The notes beneath the pieces were generated by a model. The model was not told the origin of the DNA. It ran no database searches and saw only the letters and a program-made list of their open reading frames with translations. From NCBI GenBank assembly GCA_905178155.1, contig CAJINV010000003.1:7522601-7586600 (forward strand): 64,000 nucleotides of DNA, in the 5' to 3' direction. Below are positions 47,201 through 58,100 of this stretch, in pieces. The DNA is from Amoebophrya sp. A120 (taxonomy: Eukaryota; Sar; Dinophyceae; Syndiniales; Amoebophryaceae). Within the stretch, counting starts at the first letter, position 1. Each line of letters opens with the position of its first letter. A program made the translations under genes and the position numbers.

Positions 47201-50200
47201 ATGCCAAAAATGCGACCCCCGCCTCTATCTGCGGAAACTGACATACTCAAAATAAATTACTTCCTCTTCTGGAAATTTTTGCCGAGTTCGTCCGCGGATA
47301 CTTTCGAATATTCGGAATCGCTTCAAAATAGGCAGGCAGGAGTTTGGAAACTGTCGAAGGTTTTGCCAGCTTTTCGAATATTCCCGAATATTCGGAATCG
47401 CCGGAATCAGAGGCGGCGAGACTTCAAATCCTTGCCAAGTTTTTCAACAATTGGGAACGCCAAAAATGCGACCCCCGCCTCTATCTGCGGAAACTGACAT
47501 ACTCAAAGTAAATTACTTCCTCTTCTGGAAATTTTTGCCGAGTTCGTCCGCGGATACTTTCGAATATTCGGAATCGCTTCAAAATAGGCAGGCAGGAGTT
47601 TGGAAACTGTCGAAGGTTTTGCCAGCTTTTCGAATATTCCCGAATATTCGGAATCGCCGGAATCAGAGGCGGCGAGACTTCAAATCCTTGCCAAGTTTTT
47701 CAACAATTGGGAACGCCAAAAATGCGACCCCCGCCTCTATCTGCGGAAACTGACATACTCAAAGTAAATTACTTCCTCTTCTGGAAATTTTTGCCGAGTT
47801 CGTCCGCGGATACTTTCGAATATTCGGAATCGCTTCAAAATAGGCAGGCAGGAGTTTGGAAACTGTCGAAGGTTTTGCCAGCTTTTCGAATATTCCCGAA
47901 TATTCGGAATCGCCGGAATCAGAGGCGGCGAGACTTCAAATCCTTGCCAAGTTTTTCAACAATTGGGAACGCCAAAAATGCGACCCCCGCCTCTATCTGC
48001 GGAAACTGACATACTCAAAGTAAATTACTTCCTCTTCTGGAAATTTTTGCCGAGTTCGTCCGCGGATACTTTCGAATATTCGGAATCGCTTCAAAATAGG
48101 CAGGCAGGAGTTTGGAAACTGTCGAAGGTTTTGCCAGCTTTTCGAATATTCCCGAATATTCGGAATCGCCGGAATCAGAGGCGGCGAGACTTCAAATCCT
48201 TGCCAAGTTTTTCAACAATTGGGAACGCCAAAAATGCGACCCCCGCCTCTATCTGCGGAAACTGACATACTCAAAGTAAATTACTTCCTCTTCTGGAAAT
48301 TTTTGCCGAGTTCGTCCGCGGATACTTTCGAATATTCGGAATCGCTTCAAAATAGGCAGGCAGGAGTTTGGAAACTGTCGAAGGTTTTGCCAGCTTTTCG
48401 AATATTCCCGAATATTCGGAATCGCCGGAATCAGAGGCGGCGAGACTTCAAATCCTTGCCAAGTTTTTCAACAATTGGGAACGCCAAAAATGCGACCCCC
48501 GCCTCTATCTGCGGAAACTGACATACTCAAAGTAAATTACTTCCTCTTCTGGAAATTTTTGCCGAGTTCGTCCGCGGATACTTTCGAATATTCGGAATCG
48601 CTTCAAAATAGGCAGGCAGGAGTTTGGAAACTGTCGAAGGTTTTGCCAGCTTTTCGAATATTCCCGAATATTCGGAATCGCCGGAATCAGAGGCGGCGAG
48701 ACTTCAAATCCTTGCCAAGTTTTTCAACAATTGGGAACGCCAAAAATGCGACCCCCGCCTCTATCTGCGGAAACTGACATACTCAAAGTAAATTACTTCC
48801 TCTTCTGGAAATTTTTGCCGAGTTCGTCCGCGGATACTTTCGAATATTCGGAATCGCTTCAAAATAGGCAGGCAGGAGTTTGGAAACTGTCGAAGGTTTT
48901 GCCAGCTTTTCGAATATTCCCGAATATTCGGAATCGCCGGAATCAGAGGCGGCGAGACTTCAAATCCTTGCCAAGTTTTTCAACAATTGGGAACGCCAAA
49001 AATGCGACCCCCGCCTCTATCTGCGGAAACTGACATACTCAAAGTAAATTACTTCCTCTTCTGGAAATTTTTGCCGAGTTCGTCCGCGGATACTTTCGAA
49101 TATTCGGAATCGCTTCAAAATAGGCAGGCAGGAGTTTGGAAACTGTCGAAGGTTTTGCCAGCTTTTCGAATATTCCCGAATATTCGGAATCGCCGGAATC
49201 AGAGGCGGCGAGACTTCAAATCCTTGCCAAGTTTTTCAACAATTGGGAACGCCAAAAATGCGACCCCCGCCTCTATCTGCGGAAACTGACATACTCAAAG
49301 TAAATTACTTCCTCTTCTGGAAATTTTTGCCGAGTTCGTCCGCGGATACTTTCGAATATTCGGAATCGCTTCAAAATAGGCAGGCAGGAGTTTGGAAACT
49401 GTCGAAGGTTTTGCCAGCTTTTCGAATATTCCCGAATATTCGGAATCGCCGGAATCAGAGGCGGCGAGACTTCAAATCCTTGCCAAGTTTTTCAACAATT
49501 GGGAACGCCAAAAATGCGACCCCCGCCTCTATCTGCGGAAACTGACATACTCAAAGTAAATTACTTCCTCTTCTGGAAATTTTTGCCGAGTTCGTCCGCG
49601 GATACTTTCGAATATTCGGAATCGCTTCAAAATAGGCAGGCAGGAGTTTGGAAACTGTCGAAGGTTTTGCCAGCTTTTCGAATATTCCCGAATATTCGGA
49701 ATCGCCGGAATCAGAGGCGGCGAGACTTCAAATCCTTGCCAAGTTTTTCAACAATTGGGAACGCCAAAAATGCGACCCCCGCCTCTATCTGCGGAAACTG
49801 ACATACTCAAAGTAAATTACTTCCTCTTCTGGAAATTTTTGCCGAGTTCGTCCGCGGATACTTTCGAATATTCGGAATCGCTTCAAAATAGGCAGGCAGG
49901 AGTTTGGAAACTGTCGAAGGTTTTGCCAGCTTTTCGAATATTCCCGAATATTCGGAATCGCCGGAATCAGAGGCGGCGAGCCTTCAAATCCTTGCCAAGT
50001 TTTTCAACGCTCGGGAATGCCAAAAATGCGACCCCCGCCTCTATCTGCGGAAGCTGACATACTCAAAATAAATTACTTCCCCTTCTGGAAATTTTTGCCG
50101 AGTTCGTCCGCGGATGCTTTCGAATATTCGGAATCGCTTCAAAATAGGCGGGGGTCGCATTTTTGGCATTCCCAAGCGTTGAAAAAGTTGGCGAGGGTTT

Positions 50201-52691
50201 GACGCCTCGCCGCCTCTGGTTCCGGCGATTCCGAATATTCGAGAATATTCGCAAAGCTGGCAAAACCTTCGACAGCCTCCAAGCCCCTGCCTGCCTATTT
50301 TGAAGCGATGACTGCGATCGCCGTGCCGTGCGGATTCGCGACGCCGGCAACCTCTTGCGACCGCCAGCCCGCACGGTGTGGCGCAAAAGAAAAAAACTCG
50401 CCAAAATTTACAAAACTAATTGCGGCCGCCGTGCCGCGCGGATTCGCGAAGCCGGCGACTTCGCCAGAAAGCAAGCCCGCACGCTATGGCGTGAACAAAG
50501 AAAATCCGCCAAAAGTCGCAAAACCGACTGCGGGCGCCGTGCCGTGCGGATTGGCGAAGCCGGCAACTTCTTACGAAGCCCAGCCCGAACGGTATGGCGC
50601 GAAAGGAAAAAACCCGACAAAATTTACAAAATTAATTGCGGCCGCCGTGCCGTGCGGATTCGCGAAGCCGGCAGCTTCGCCAGAAAGCCAGCCCGCACGG
50701 TATGGCGCGAACCAAGAAAATTCGCCAAAAGTCGCAAAACCGACTGCGGGCGCCGTGCCGTGCGGATTGGCGAAGCCGGCAGCCTCTTACGAAGCCCAGC
50801 CCGCACGGTATGGCGCGAAAGAAAAAAAATCGCCAAAATTCACAAAATAAACTGCGGCCGCCTTTCCATGCGGATTTGCGAAGCCGGCAGGTTCGCCAGA
50901 AAGCCAGCCCGCACGCTATGGCGCGAACGGCGAAAATTCGCAAAAAGTCGCAAAGCCGACCGCGGACGCCGTGCCGTGCGGATTGGCGAAACCGGCAACC
51001 CCATACGAAGCCCAGCCTGCACGGTATGGCGCGAAGCAAAAAACTCGCCAAAATTTAAAAAACTGACTGCGACCGCCGTGCCGTGCGGATTCGCGAAGCC
51101 GGCAGCTTCGCCAGAAAGCCAGCCCGCACGCTATGGCGCGAACAAAAAAAAACTGCAAAAAGTCGCAAAACCGACTGCGGGCGCCGTGCCGTGCGGATTG
51201 GCGAAACCGGCAACCCCCTACGAAGCCCAGCCCGCACGGTATGGCGCGAATGGACGAAATTCGTCACAAAAATAAAAAAAGCAGGCGATCACCGTACCGC
51301 CCTGATTCGCGCGGATTGCTGACCTGCCCTGAAGCTAATCCGCATGGTATTGCGGCAATTTATTCTTGTTGTTTTGTTTTGCGTTTATTGTTGACAATAA
51401 AAGTCCCACCGTGATTCGCGCGGGTTGCTGATCTGTCCTGAAGCTAATCCGCATGGTATGGCGGCAATTTTTTTTGTTGTTTTGTTTTGCTTTTATTGTT
51501 GACAATAACAATTCTTATTTAATTATTTTTTTTCTGACCTGTCGGCTTTTTTCTTTGGGATATTGAAGCAACAGTGCGTAGTACGCCGGGCTTCCCCTTC
51601 TTTGGATCGACCAGAAATGCGCCGGTATCGTTGAACACGCCAGACCGGCCTTGAAACTCTTTCACCGCCACGCCCTTGAGCGCCACGATTTTTGGATTCT
51701 TCTCGTCGACATACCCATCCTTGTTCAGCAAAGCCTCGCGCGGGTACTTTTTCGCAGTCTCGCCGAACACAGACACGTCCAGCTCCGTCTCGGTCTCGTC
51801 AACAACGGTAAACTGATACTTCGTGTACTGAACGCCGTTCTTTGTCCAGGTGCGGGTTTCCTCCACCTTGTTGACCACTCCGATCACGTCGATATTGCAG
51901 GGCAAGGGCCGGGTTCGCAGCTCCCGCAGGTTCGAAAAATCAAAGCTCGCAATGGTGCCGATACTGCCGTCATCCTCCACCGCTTCGACGACACTTCCGC
52001 CGTTGAACTGAATCTCATACTCGTGCTTCTGCTGGTTGTACGCTTTGTTCGCTACCTGACCATTCGCTTTTTGGTGCTGGTGTTTCCGCTTGCATTTTCA
52101 CTCTTCCTAATCATCTTTTCGGAAACCGAAACCCTGCCAACACGTGTTGCACGTTAGGATTCGAGAGGTAGCAGGAAGAGGAACAGCTTTCTGTTCCGCA
52201 TGCTTAAGTACGATATCTTGTTTTGAGGCCTCGAAATAGAAATACCACATTAGCTGTACCTTAACGAGGCCTTTGCTAAATTTGAAGACTTTCGGGGGCT
52301 CGACGAAGTTGAACTTTGTGACGGCGTCGTTGAAAAAGGATGCTCGAATCTCACCGCCGTCCTGGTCTATCAAGTCGACACTGAAAACCTGATCAGGAAA
52401 TACAATTCCGACGCGTGTGCATCAGTCACACAAGAAAAGAGAAATCCGATGGAAGATCGCAAGCATCATCATACAAATTGGTTCTCCTTGATTTAGCCAA
52501 GCACAACGAACTAAGTAGATGGATCTGAAGATGCGAAAAAAGTGATATCTTACCTGTCCAGCGTTTTTCTGACCATCAGCTTGTTTCTTGTCCCAGGTTC
52601 GCGTCTGAGATCTCGTTAGCACCCGCGCACATATCGTCCAGTTCTTGTGGTAAGGAGTCACCTCCTCTATGGGGAAGTAGCCGTCGGGCAT
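44294..52691 (-). CDS. RPA1: Replication protein A large subunit (RPA1), short type, split by a 6-kb element
   Basis: Single-stranded DNA-binding subunit for replication and repair. Exons: 52691-52554, 52388-52260, 52055-51563, then across the giant element 45534-45509, 45406-45296, 45064 to about 44725, and further blocks to 44294. Domain A: EEVTPYHKNWTICARVLT, RTWDKK, DLIDQDGGEIRASFFND, VFKFSKGLVKVANKAYN. Domain B: CNIDVIGVVNKVEETRTW, ETELDVSVFGETAKKY, IVALKGVAVKEFQGRS, EIEKWWKSGGSSKAFVSM. Domain C with zinc ligands: WYEACPEKVV, CNKKV, CPTHG, then RWLVRAVFQDGFGDSILN. C-terminus: WFKSWQVASLYKLRLRSY, DELLKAIYDD. The N-terminal RPA70N protein-binding domain is absent from this start, as in short RPA1 of several alveolates; an upstream exon cannot be excluded. 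All resolved small introns are GT-AG. The exact splice near 44700-44550 is unclear. Confidence 0.92.
45540..46345. repeat. Left inverted arm of the giant element (outer 110-bp repeats, then 216-bp units)
   Basis: The outer part has two copies of a block with the palindrome TTATTGTCAACAATAA (about 45594 and 45704) followed by GCCATACCATGCGGATTAGC and AATCCGCGCGAATCA. The inner part holds about 2.4 units of 216 bp, each made of two similar 108-bp halves (one with CTTCGCCAATCCGCATGGCA, one with CTTCGCGAATCCGCACGGCA). The right arm carries the reverse complement. Confidence 0.88.
46346..50135. repeat. 256-bp tandem satellite, about 15 units
   Basis: Period 256 bp, marked by the recurring CTATCTGCGGAAACTGACA. 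The first units (46.4-47.2 kb) are diverged; from about 47200 to 49980 the units are almost identical. Each unit contains CGAATATTCGGAATCG twice, a palindromic GAATATTC core, and a short GAATATTCCCGAATATTC double copy. Because 256 is not a multiple of three, the repeated 100-codon frames shift frame from unit to unit and are not protein coding. Confidence 0.95.
50136..50310. repeat. Inverted partial satellite unit closing the array
   Basis: The sequence from GCGGGGGTCGCATTTTTGGC to CTGCCTATTTTGAAGCGATG is the reverse complement of satellite parts, so the array ends in an inverted half unit. This makes the element palindromic at the core as well as in the arms. Confidence 0.85.
50311..51562. 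repeat. Right inverted arm of the giant element
   Basis: Reverse complement of the left arm but longer: about 4.5 units of 216 bp (marks at 50408, 50624, 50840, 51055) followed by two outer blocks with TTATTGTTGACAATAA (about 51387 and 51498). Unequal unit number in the two arms shows independent expansion or contraction after the palindrome formed. Long open frames here arise because 108 is divisible by three. Confidence 0.88.
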
Positions 52692-53892
52692 TTTCAACTA
52701 TCTACGGGAAGAGAGTTAGTTACAAGATAAAAGGCATAGCAAGAGCTACAACATAAAAGGCATGGGAAGGTTGTCTTTCCGGTTCGCAATCCAAAAATAT
52801 CCACCACTTTTTTCTCTTTCCTATGTTCAAAAACCGCTTGCGACTTCGAAGGTGCTGCAGTTCAATACTTTACATTTTCGTTGCCTTTTGTCCATTCTTT
52901 GCCGTTTGAAGTGCACTCTTTGCTACATTCACGATTGGTTTCAACTGTCACACACTCGCTGCGAAGAAAGTGCTTCTTCATCGCGTATCAACATTTCGAA
53001 ACATTTAATATTTTTTCTATCTTTATGTATGTGCACGACGATCACGCCCAGCTTTTGCTGGAGCCAGCGCATCTCAGAAAAAAAACTGAGATTTTTGTCA
53101 GCATCAACACAGCATGTCCAGTGGTCACCTCCACGAACTTCACACAACGCATTGTTTGTCACACAAGGGCGACGTCACATAAGTTTTTACAATCGATCTA
53201 CGTACTTCCAGAAACGAAGCGAAAGCAAAAGCTGTCTTGTCTGCATTGGTTGTCAACAAGGTACAGGTGCTAGTTCATTCATTGTACAGCAGAGTTCATT
53301 TTGCCTCGCCAAGAGAAACGCGCTCGTCGCCCTGGATGACCGACGACGACACGTACGATGATATTAATTTTCCTTTGTCATGCCAATGATGCACATCTGC
53401 ACCGCTGATGTATTAAGAAGAAGTTAAGTACCGCTCAAAACCGCAAAGTTCTGTTTATAGTCAAACTTGGCAAATTCAGAACCAAAAAACTGTTCTACTA
53501 CACACCTCGTGCTGCAGCGCTATCGTGCAAGCCCACACTGAGGCTGGCCTCGTGCATTGTTTTTTGCTCCTATCGTGAAAATCGAGCACGAGCATCTATC
53601 ATGAAACAAACGCTACAGACACCACAGCACGCGCCGATGAGATCGATGAAACATAGTTGTTGCTAAGAAATGGTGTAGTTGCTGGTTTCTTCATTTCGAT
53701 TACAGATTCCTTCCGTGGCACGAGTACGGCCTTTGCCATGATGCTACTGTTAGTGTTTCTGTTTGTACGCGAATAATAGAAAATAGTGTTTGATGCGTTG
53801 CTGCTTGAAATAATCCAAGCTTGCATTTATGACGATCATTTGTATTTCATTCATTGTACAAACCGCACTCGCGGCGGCCCTGCGGATTTTTG
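52692..53892. other. Intergenic upstream of RPA1
   Basis: No supported gene. A minus-strand ATG frame near 53740-53600 (MAKAVLVPRKESVIEMKK) is short and lacks a domain. The 5' region of RPA1 should lie at 52700-53000. Confidence 0.4.
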
Positions 53893-54131
53893 TCACATCA
53901 GGATGATGTTCCTCACACGATCAGAATCCGCGTCGTTGCTCGAGGCTGACGTGGGCGGAGCGGCTTTTCGTATCTTGCTCAACTGCTCCGCCTCCAGCGG
54001 CGACAGAATCTGCCCGGCATGCACCGTAGTGGCAAATAGCGATGGCGGGGGCGGCAAATTGTTTAAGCTGCGCGTGCTACTCTCCATCAGACTGTCGCCA
54101 CCGTGCAGACGCGATGTGGTACCTAGGGATA
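53893..54131 (-). CDS. Possible terminal exon of an unrecognised protein
   Basis: After an acceptor-like CTAG|GT near 54121 a frame runs to TGA at 53893, with Ser/Leu-rich then helical sequence (GGDSLMESSTRSLNNLPP, GQILSPLEAEQLSKIRKA, SNDADSDRVRNIILM). A candidate upstream piece at about 55020-54930 (MQNKLMSESEALSLLLCM) would require splicing out the GC-rich repeat patch between them. Family not recognised; could be non-coding. Confidence 0.3.
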
Positions 54132-54235
54132 TGAAGATGATCAAGTAGTGTTTATGGGGCGTCTTTGCCGCGTATGCGTGGTAAATGCGACCAGCGTAAT
54201 AAGTAAATTCATATACCAAATATAGCCGCCGGGGC

Positions 54236-54916
54236 GGGGGTAGTGAGGTCGTGGGCGTTTTTTTTTCCGACCGCCGCCATGGCCGCGGCTTTGCTTTTTC
54301 TGGGCTCGCCATACCGCCGTGAGTAACGTTATGCCGCACGGTATGGCGGTCACTTGAGAAACATCACAAATTTTGGCACATTTCCAAAATTCCTTTCCGA
54401 AAGCGAGCCTTTATGCTATGGGGCCGATCCGGGCGCCACGGGGGGCGCCCAAAAAGCGAAGAAAAATCGGGCCCGTAGCATGCGGGTTGGCTTTGCGCGT
54501 CTGGCGCGCTTTTTCTCTTTTGCGTTTTTATTTTTCACGCCGGCGCTTTTTGCAAAGCTCCCCAGGCTCTGAAGCCGGCGAAAAGGCGGCCGCTTTCGCG
54601 GCCGCCCAAAATGCTTCGAAATCGCGGCCGTGCCATGCTGTTTCGCTGTTCTGATTTTGGGCGCGTTTTTTGCGCGCCTCTTTTTGGGCGCCCCAAATCG
54701 CCAGAAACTAAGGCGGTGGGCTCCGCAGAAGGGCGCCCCTTTTGCCGGCTCCCCTGCGTCGTTTTATCAAGTGCGAATCGATAGTTTTCGCTTGATAATT
54801 GAAATTTTTTTATGTCAAAAAACGCTTTCGGCCGCTTGAAAACTGCCGGTCGTTTTGCTGGCTGGGTGTCAAAAAAACTCCCCGGTTAGAGCCGTTCGGT
54901 GACCTCACTACATATT
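54236..54916. repeat. GC-rich repeat patch related to the giant element's arms
   Basis: Bounded by an inverted GTAGTGAGGTC (54236-54250 region) and GACCTCACTAC (about 54900-54912). Inside is the hairpin CGCCATACCG...CGGTATGGCG (54308-54348) and the word CCGCACGGTATGGCG, identical to part of the 216-bp arm unit at 45.5-51.5 kb. Several GGGCGCC/GCGCGC palindromes follow. No gene. It looks like a second, degenerate relative of the arm sequence. Confidence 0.6.
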
Positions 54917-55143
54917 ATCGTTTACGGGCACGCACCAGCGTCCTATACCTATTCATACATAAGAGTAAAGATAGTGCCTCGCTCTCGCTCATCAATTTGT
55001 TCTGCATTTCGGGTACAGCTATACTTCCGCATCGGCACATAAGTAAGCCCATAACGAGTCCAATCGTCCAACTGTCACATCATAACCATAAGTACACTCA
55101 CAGCAGAGCATAAACATCCTGATCCTCGCGGCTCGAATCACAT

Positions 55144-58100
55144 TCACAAAACACATACTAGCTCTAGCCGACACATGATTAGAAATGATAATGAATCGCG
55201 AGAGGGCGAGACTGCATCAAGCGTATTACGTCGAAATGAAACAAAGACCAGTATTAAAAAAATACTCATGTAGGAGCTCATGTGTGATCGTGACTGCTTC
55301 GTCGGACTGAGTGAGGTGCTCGTGTCATAACTGTTCGGGGGCCATGCCTGCTTTTTCGCGGGTCTGGTACCGCGCTGCCGGTTATTGCGCGCTGCTGCTC
55401 CTGCCTGCTGCTTCAGAACGCCGTGAACCGCCGGCATGCTGCCATGCTGAAACTGACTGCTTGTCGACGGGCCCGCCGCCAGCTCTGTTCCCGGGTGGAA
55501 CTCGGCATTGTAGCTTCCCGCAGGGCCTCCCGCACCTGTACTAGCTCCCCCCGACGGCCCCGCGGCGCCCGACACCATAGTTCCTGTAGTGCTGCTGGCG
55601 CCGGACTTGTTGTGCGTGCCGTCAATGAAATCTCGGTCCTTCTGCTTCGCGCGATGAAAGTTGTTGCTGCTGGAGGACAACGACGCCGAGTGTGCCTTTT
55701 TGCGATCGTAGTTCGGAAAAAGGTCGTACAGATCTGCGGCGTGCCGATGGTACGTCGGCTCATCGACTCCGGGAAGGACTTTCTTGTTGCGCGGGTGCTC
55801 AATACTGCTCTCCGCAACGGACGAAAACATCAGACTGTCGAAATGATCACTGCCCGACGTCGTGGCCAGGTACTGCTGCTGGGACTGCGACTGCGCTCCC
55901 GGGGGGTGAGTCGTGGACGGTATGGCCCCCGCTGTGGATGCCATAGACGTAGTGTTCCATGATTGCTGTGTGGTGTTCTTGGAGCTTGTCGTCGGCGAAC
56001 TGTTTCGCGTCGGGTGCGCCGGGAGCTGCGTCGATTGACTTAAGTGCTGTTGGTTGATGTTCTGGTGGTGCAGAAAAGAGATCTGGCTCGAGGAAGACGA
56101 GCCCCCCGCCGCACCGCCGCCGCCGATCGCCAGCATGTTGGGGCCGATCATGTTGACGCGCTTGCCGCGGTCGGGGCTCCGAGACATCGCGGCGTGCGCG
56201 TGGACCGCTAGGATGTGCATGATCACGCTCAAGTCCTTGGTGCGCACGTCGCAGAACGAGCCCATGCGGTCACAAAGCGTCCGCCACTCCTCCAGTTTTG
56301 CGACGTTGAACCGGGTGCGGAACCCGAGCCAAACTTCCAGTCCCTGTCGCAGCGTCCGGCCCGGCCACTCGAGCAGCTTCTCGAGCTTCGGCAAAAACCG
56401 CACGTCGTCTACTTTCTTCATGAACTTGGTCCAGTTCGCCAGCTGCTCCAAATTTTCCCCCTGAAAGACCTGAATCTGCATGTACTCCCGCAGGGACACC
56501 AGAAACGTTTTCAGCAAATCCAGTTCCTCCAGCGGAATGCGCTTCTCCGTGTCGTCGTCACTTTCGTCATCTTCGATCACCGGGTTTATTGCGGAGTTTG
56601 GATCGACTAGCGCGACGGTGGAGGAGGTCGCGCCTAGTAGGCGCGCCGTGCTCGTGGTGCTCTCCTCCAGCAGCTGCTGGCTGCTATGGGGCGAATTGAT
56701 GGTGGCCACGCCCGAAGTGCTGCGGCTTTGCTGCTCCCAGGGCTGCCGACTGTTAAAGAAGACTGACCGCCAGAAGTCAACGAGCGCGAACACTGTTTGC
56801 TCGTCTCGCGCGTCGTAGTAGGTCAAATTGAGCCCCCGACACACGATCCTGCCGGCCTCGAGCGCGAATTTTTCGTTCAATTTCTGCGTGCCACCCTCGG
56901 ACTTGGAGCCGTCCCCGCCGGACGTCAGGCTGGAGGTGTTCTGGCTACCGGACCCGCCACCAAATCCGTCCGCACCCCCTATCCGCGACGACTCCAGCTT
57001 GGCGACCGCTTTCTCAATACTCCCCACTTCCTCGCACGCGTGCACGAGCCGCACCAGCTGTCCGCGGTGCTTTTCATCGTCGAGCACTTGTGCGAACATG
57101 GGCGACGCCCGGAGCAGCGACATGGAAAACAGCTGCGTTTGCACTTTTGTGAGATCCACGCCACGGACAAGCCACAGAAATACGTCCAGGCCCCCGTTCT
57201 CGAGAAGTACTTTCAAGAAAGCCTTCAGCGGCGAAAACTTGTAGAACGCCTTTGCGCCAAGAGTACGGTGGGCCTCCGTGGAGAGTGCCGCAATGTCCTC
57301 TGCGTCTCGCGGTGGGAGCAGAGTCTTTCCCGAGGACATGACCGCCACCTCGCTGGCGAAGGGGGGCGGCTTCACGTCGGGCGCGAGGGAACCAAACTTT
57401 TCGTAAAACTTCTTTTCTGTCTTCGTCTGATTGGCTTTCTGGGGCACGGTGATGTCCTTCGCCTGGCCGCCGGTACCGGTGGCATCGTCCGCAGAGGAAA
57501 TCACCTGGGCCATTTTCAACGCATCGACGGCCAGCAGGAACTCCGTCATGTCGCAACCTTCCACGCACTTCAGAAAGAACGCGGCGCCGCGAAACTGCTT
57601 CACCTTTTTTATCAGCTTGAACCAGTCTCGCCACGTGTCGTCAGCGAGAGTGTCCGCGTCGAACCCGGGCGGGAGCTCCCCTAGGGGCTGGTTCAATTTC
57701 GTCGGTGACGGGGTGGACCACAAAGGACTGCGGTTTCGGTTGGCCCGGGTCTTCGTCGGCGTCGTCTCGCCGACGTCCTCCCACGCCTCGCGGCCAAACA
57801 TGGTTGCCACACTCCCCGGCGGCAATTCCTGTTCCGCCTCGCGCGACTTCGCGCGCCAAGCTGCGGTCATGCTCGCAGCCTCGTCGCGGCCCGGGGACGC
57901 CGACAACTGCCGGTCCAACCGACTCCGCACGGGCGAATACTCCCGCCGTGAATCGCCCAAGAGAGTCTCGTGGTTTTCCGGCACATTACACGCATACTTG
58001 AAGTTCCGTTTTCCCACAATACCGCACTGATGCAGAATCGTCAAACAGTTCTTGAAGTTCTCGGACCGGCCCTGAAAGGCGTTATGCAGGTCCCCGATAT

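Larger units (their letters stand above)
45540..51562. mobile_element. Giant introner-like element in RPA1 (6023 bp)
   Basis: Outer ends are inverted repeats: CATCCCAAAGAAAAAAGCCG at 45540 and its reverse complement ending GGGATA at 51562, continuing through the CGACAGGTCAG block. The 5-bp duplication TTGAA flanks it (45535-45539 and 51563-51567). Both features follow the rule of the small introners. Excision with one TTGAA keeps the RPA1 frame and phase (TVAS|ILGRGMDFY). Inside are inverted arms, a 256-bp satellite and no transposase. The element is therefore read as an intron made by a transposon-like insertion that later expanded by tandem duplication. Confidence 0.9.

Noticed and set aside
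46939-50057. Series of about a dozen near-identical 100-codon plus-strand frames
   Set aside because: They recur every 256 bp, overlap each other and shift frame from unit to unit; they are a by-product of the satellite, not a gene family.
46346-50300. CRISPR-like regular repeat array
   Set aside because: Units are 256 bp tandem repeats without distinct spacers, in a eukaryotic intron.
50328-51275. 315-codon plus-strand frame rich in RAVRIGEAG-type repeats
   Set aside because: It exists because the 108-bp half-unit of the inverted arm is a multiple of three; frames of similar length are open on the other strand and in the left arm. No domain and inside an intron.
45540-51562. LTR or DNA transposon encoding its own enzymes
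   Set aside because: No reverse transcriptase, integrase or transposase motif in any frame; the ends are inverted, not long terminal direct repeats.
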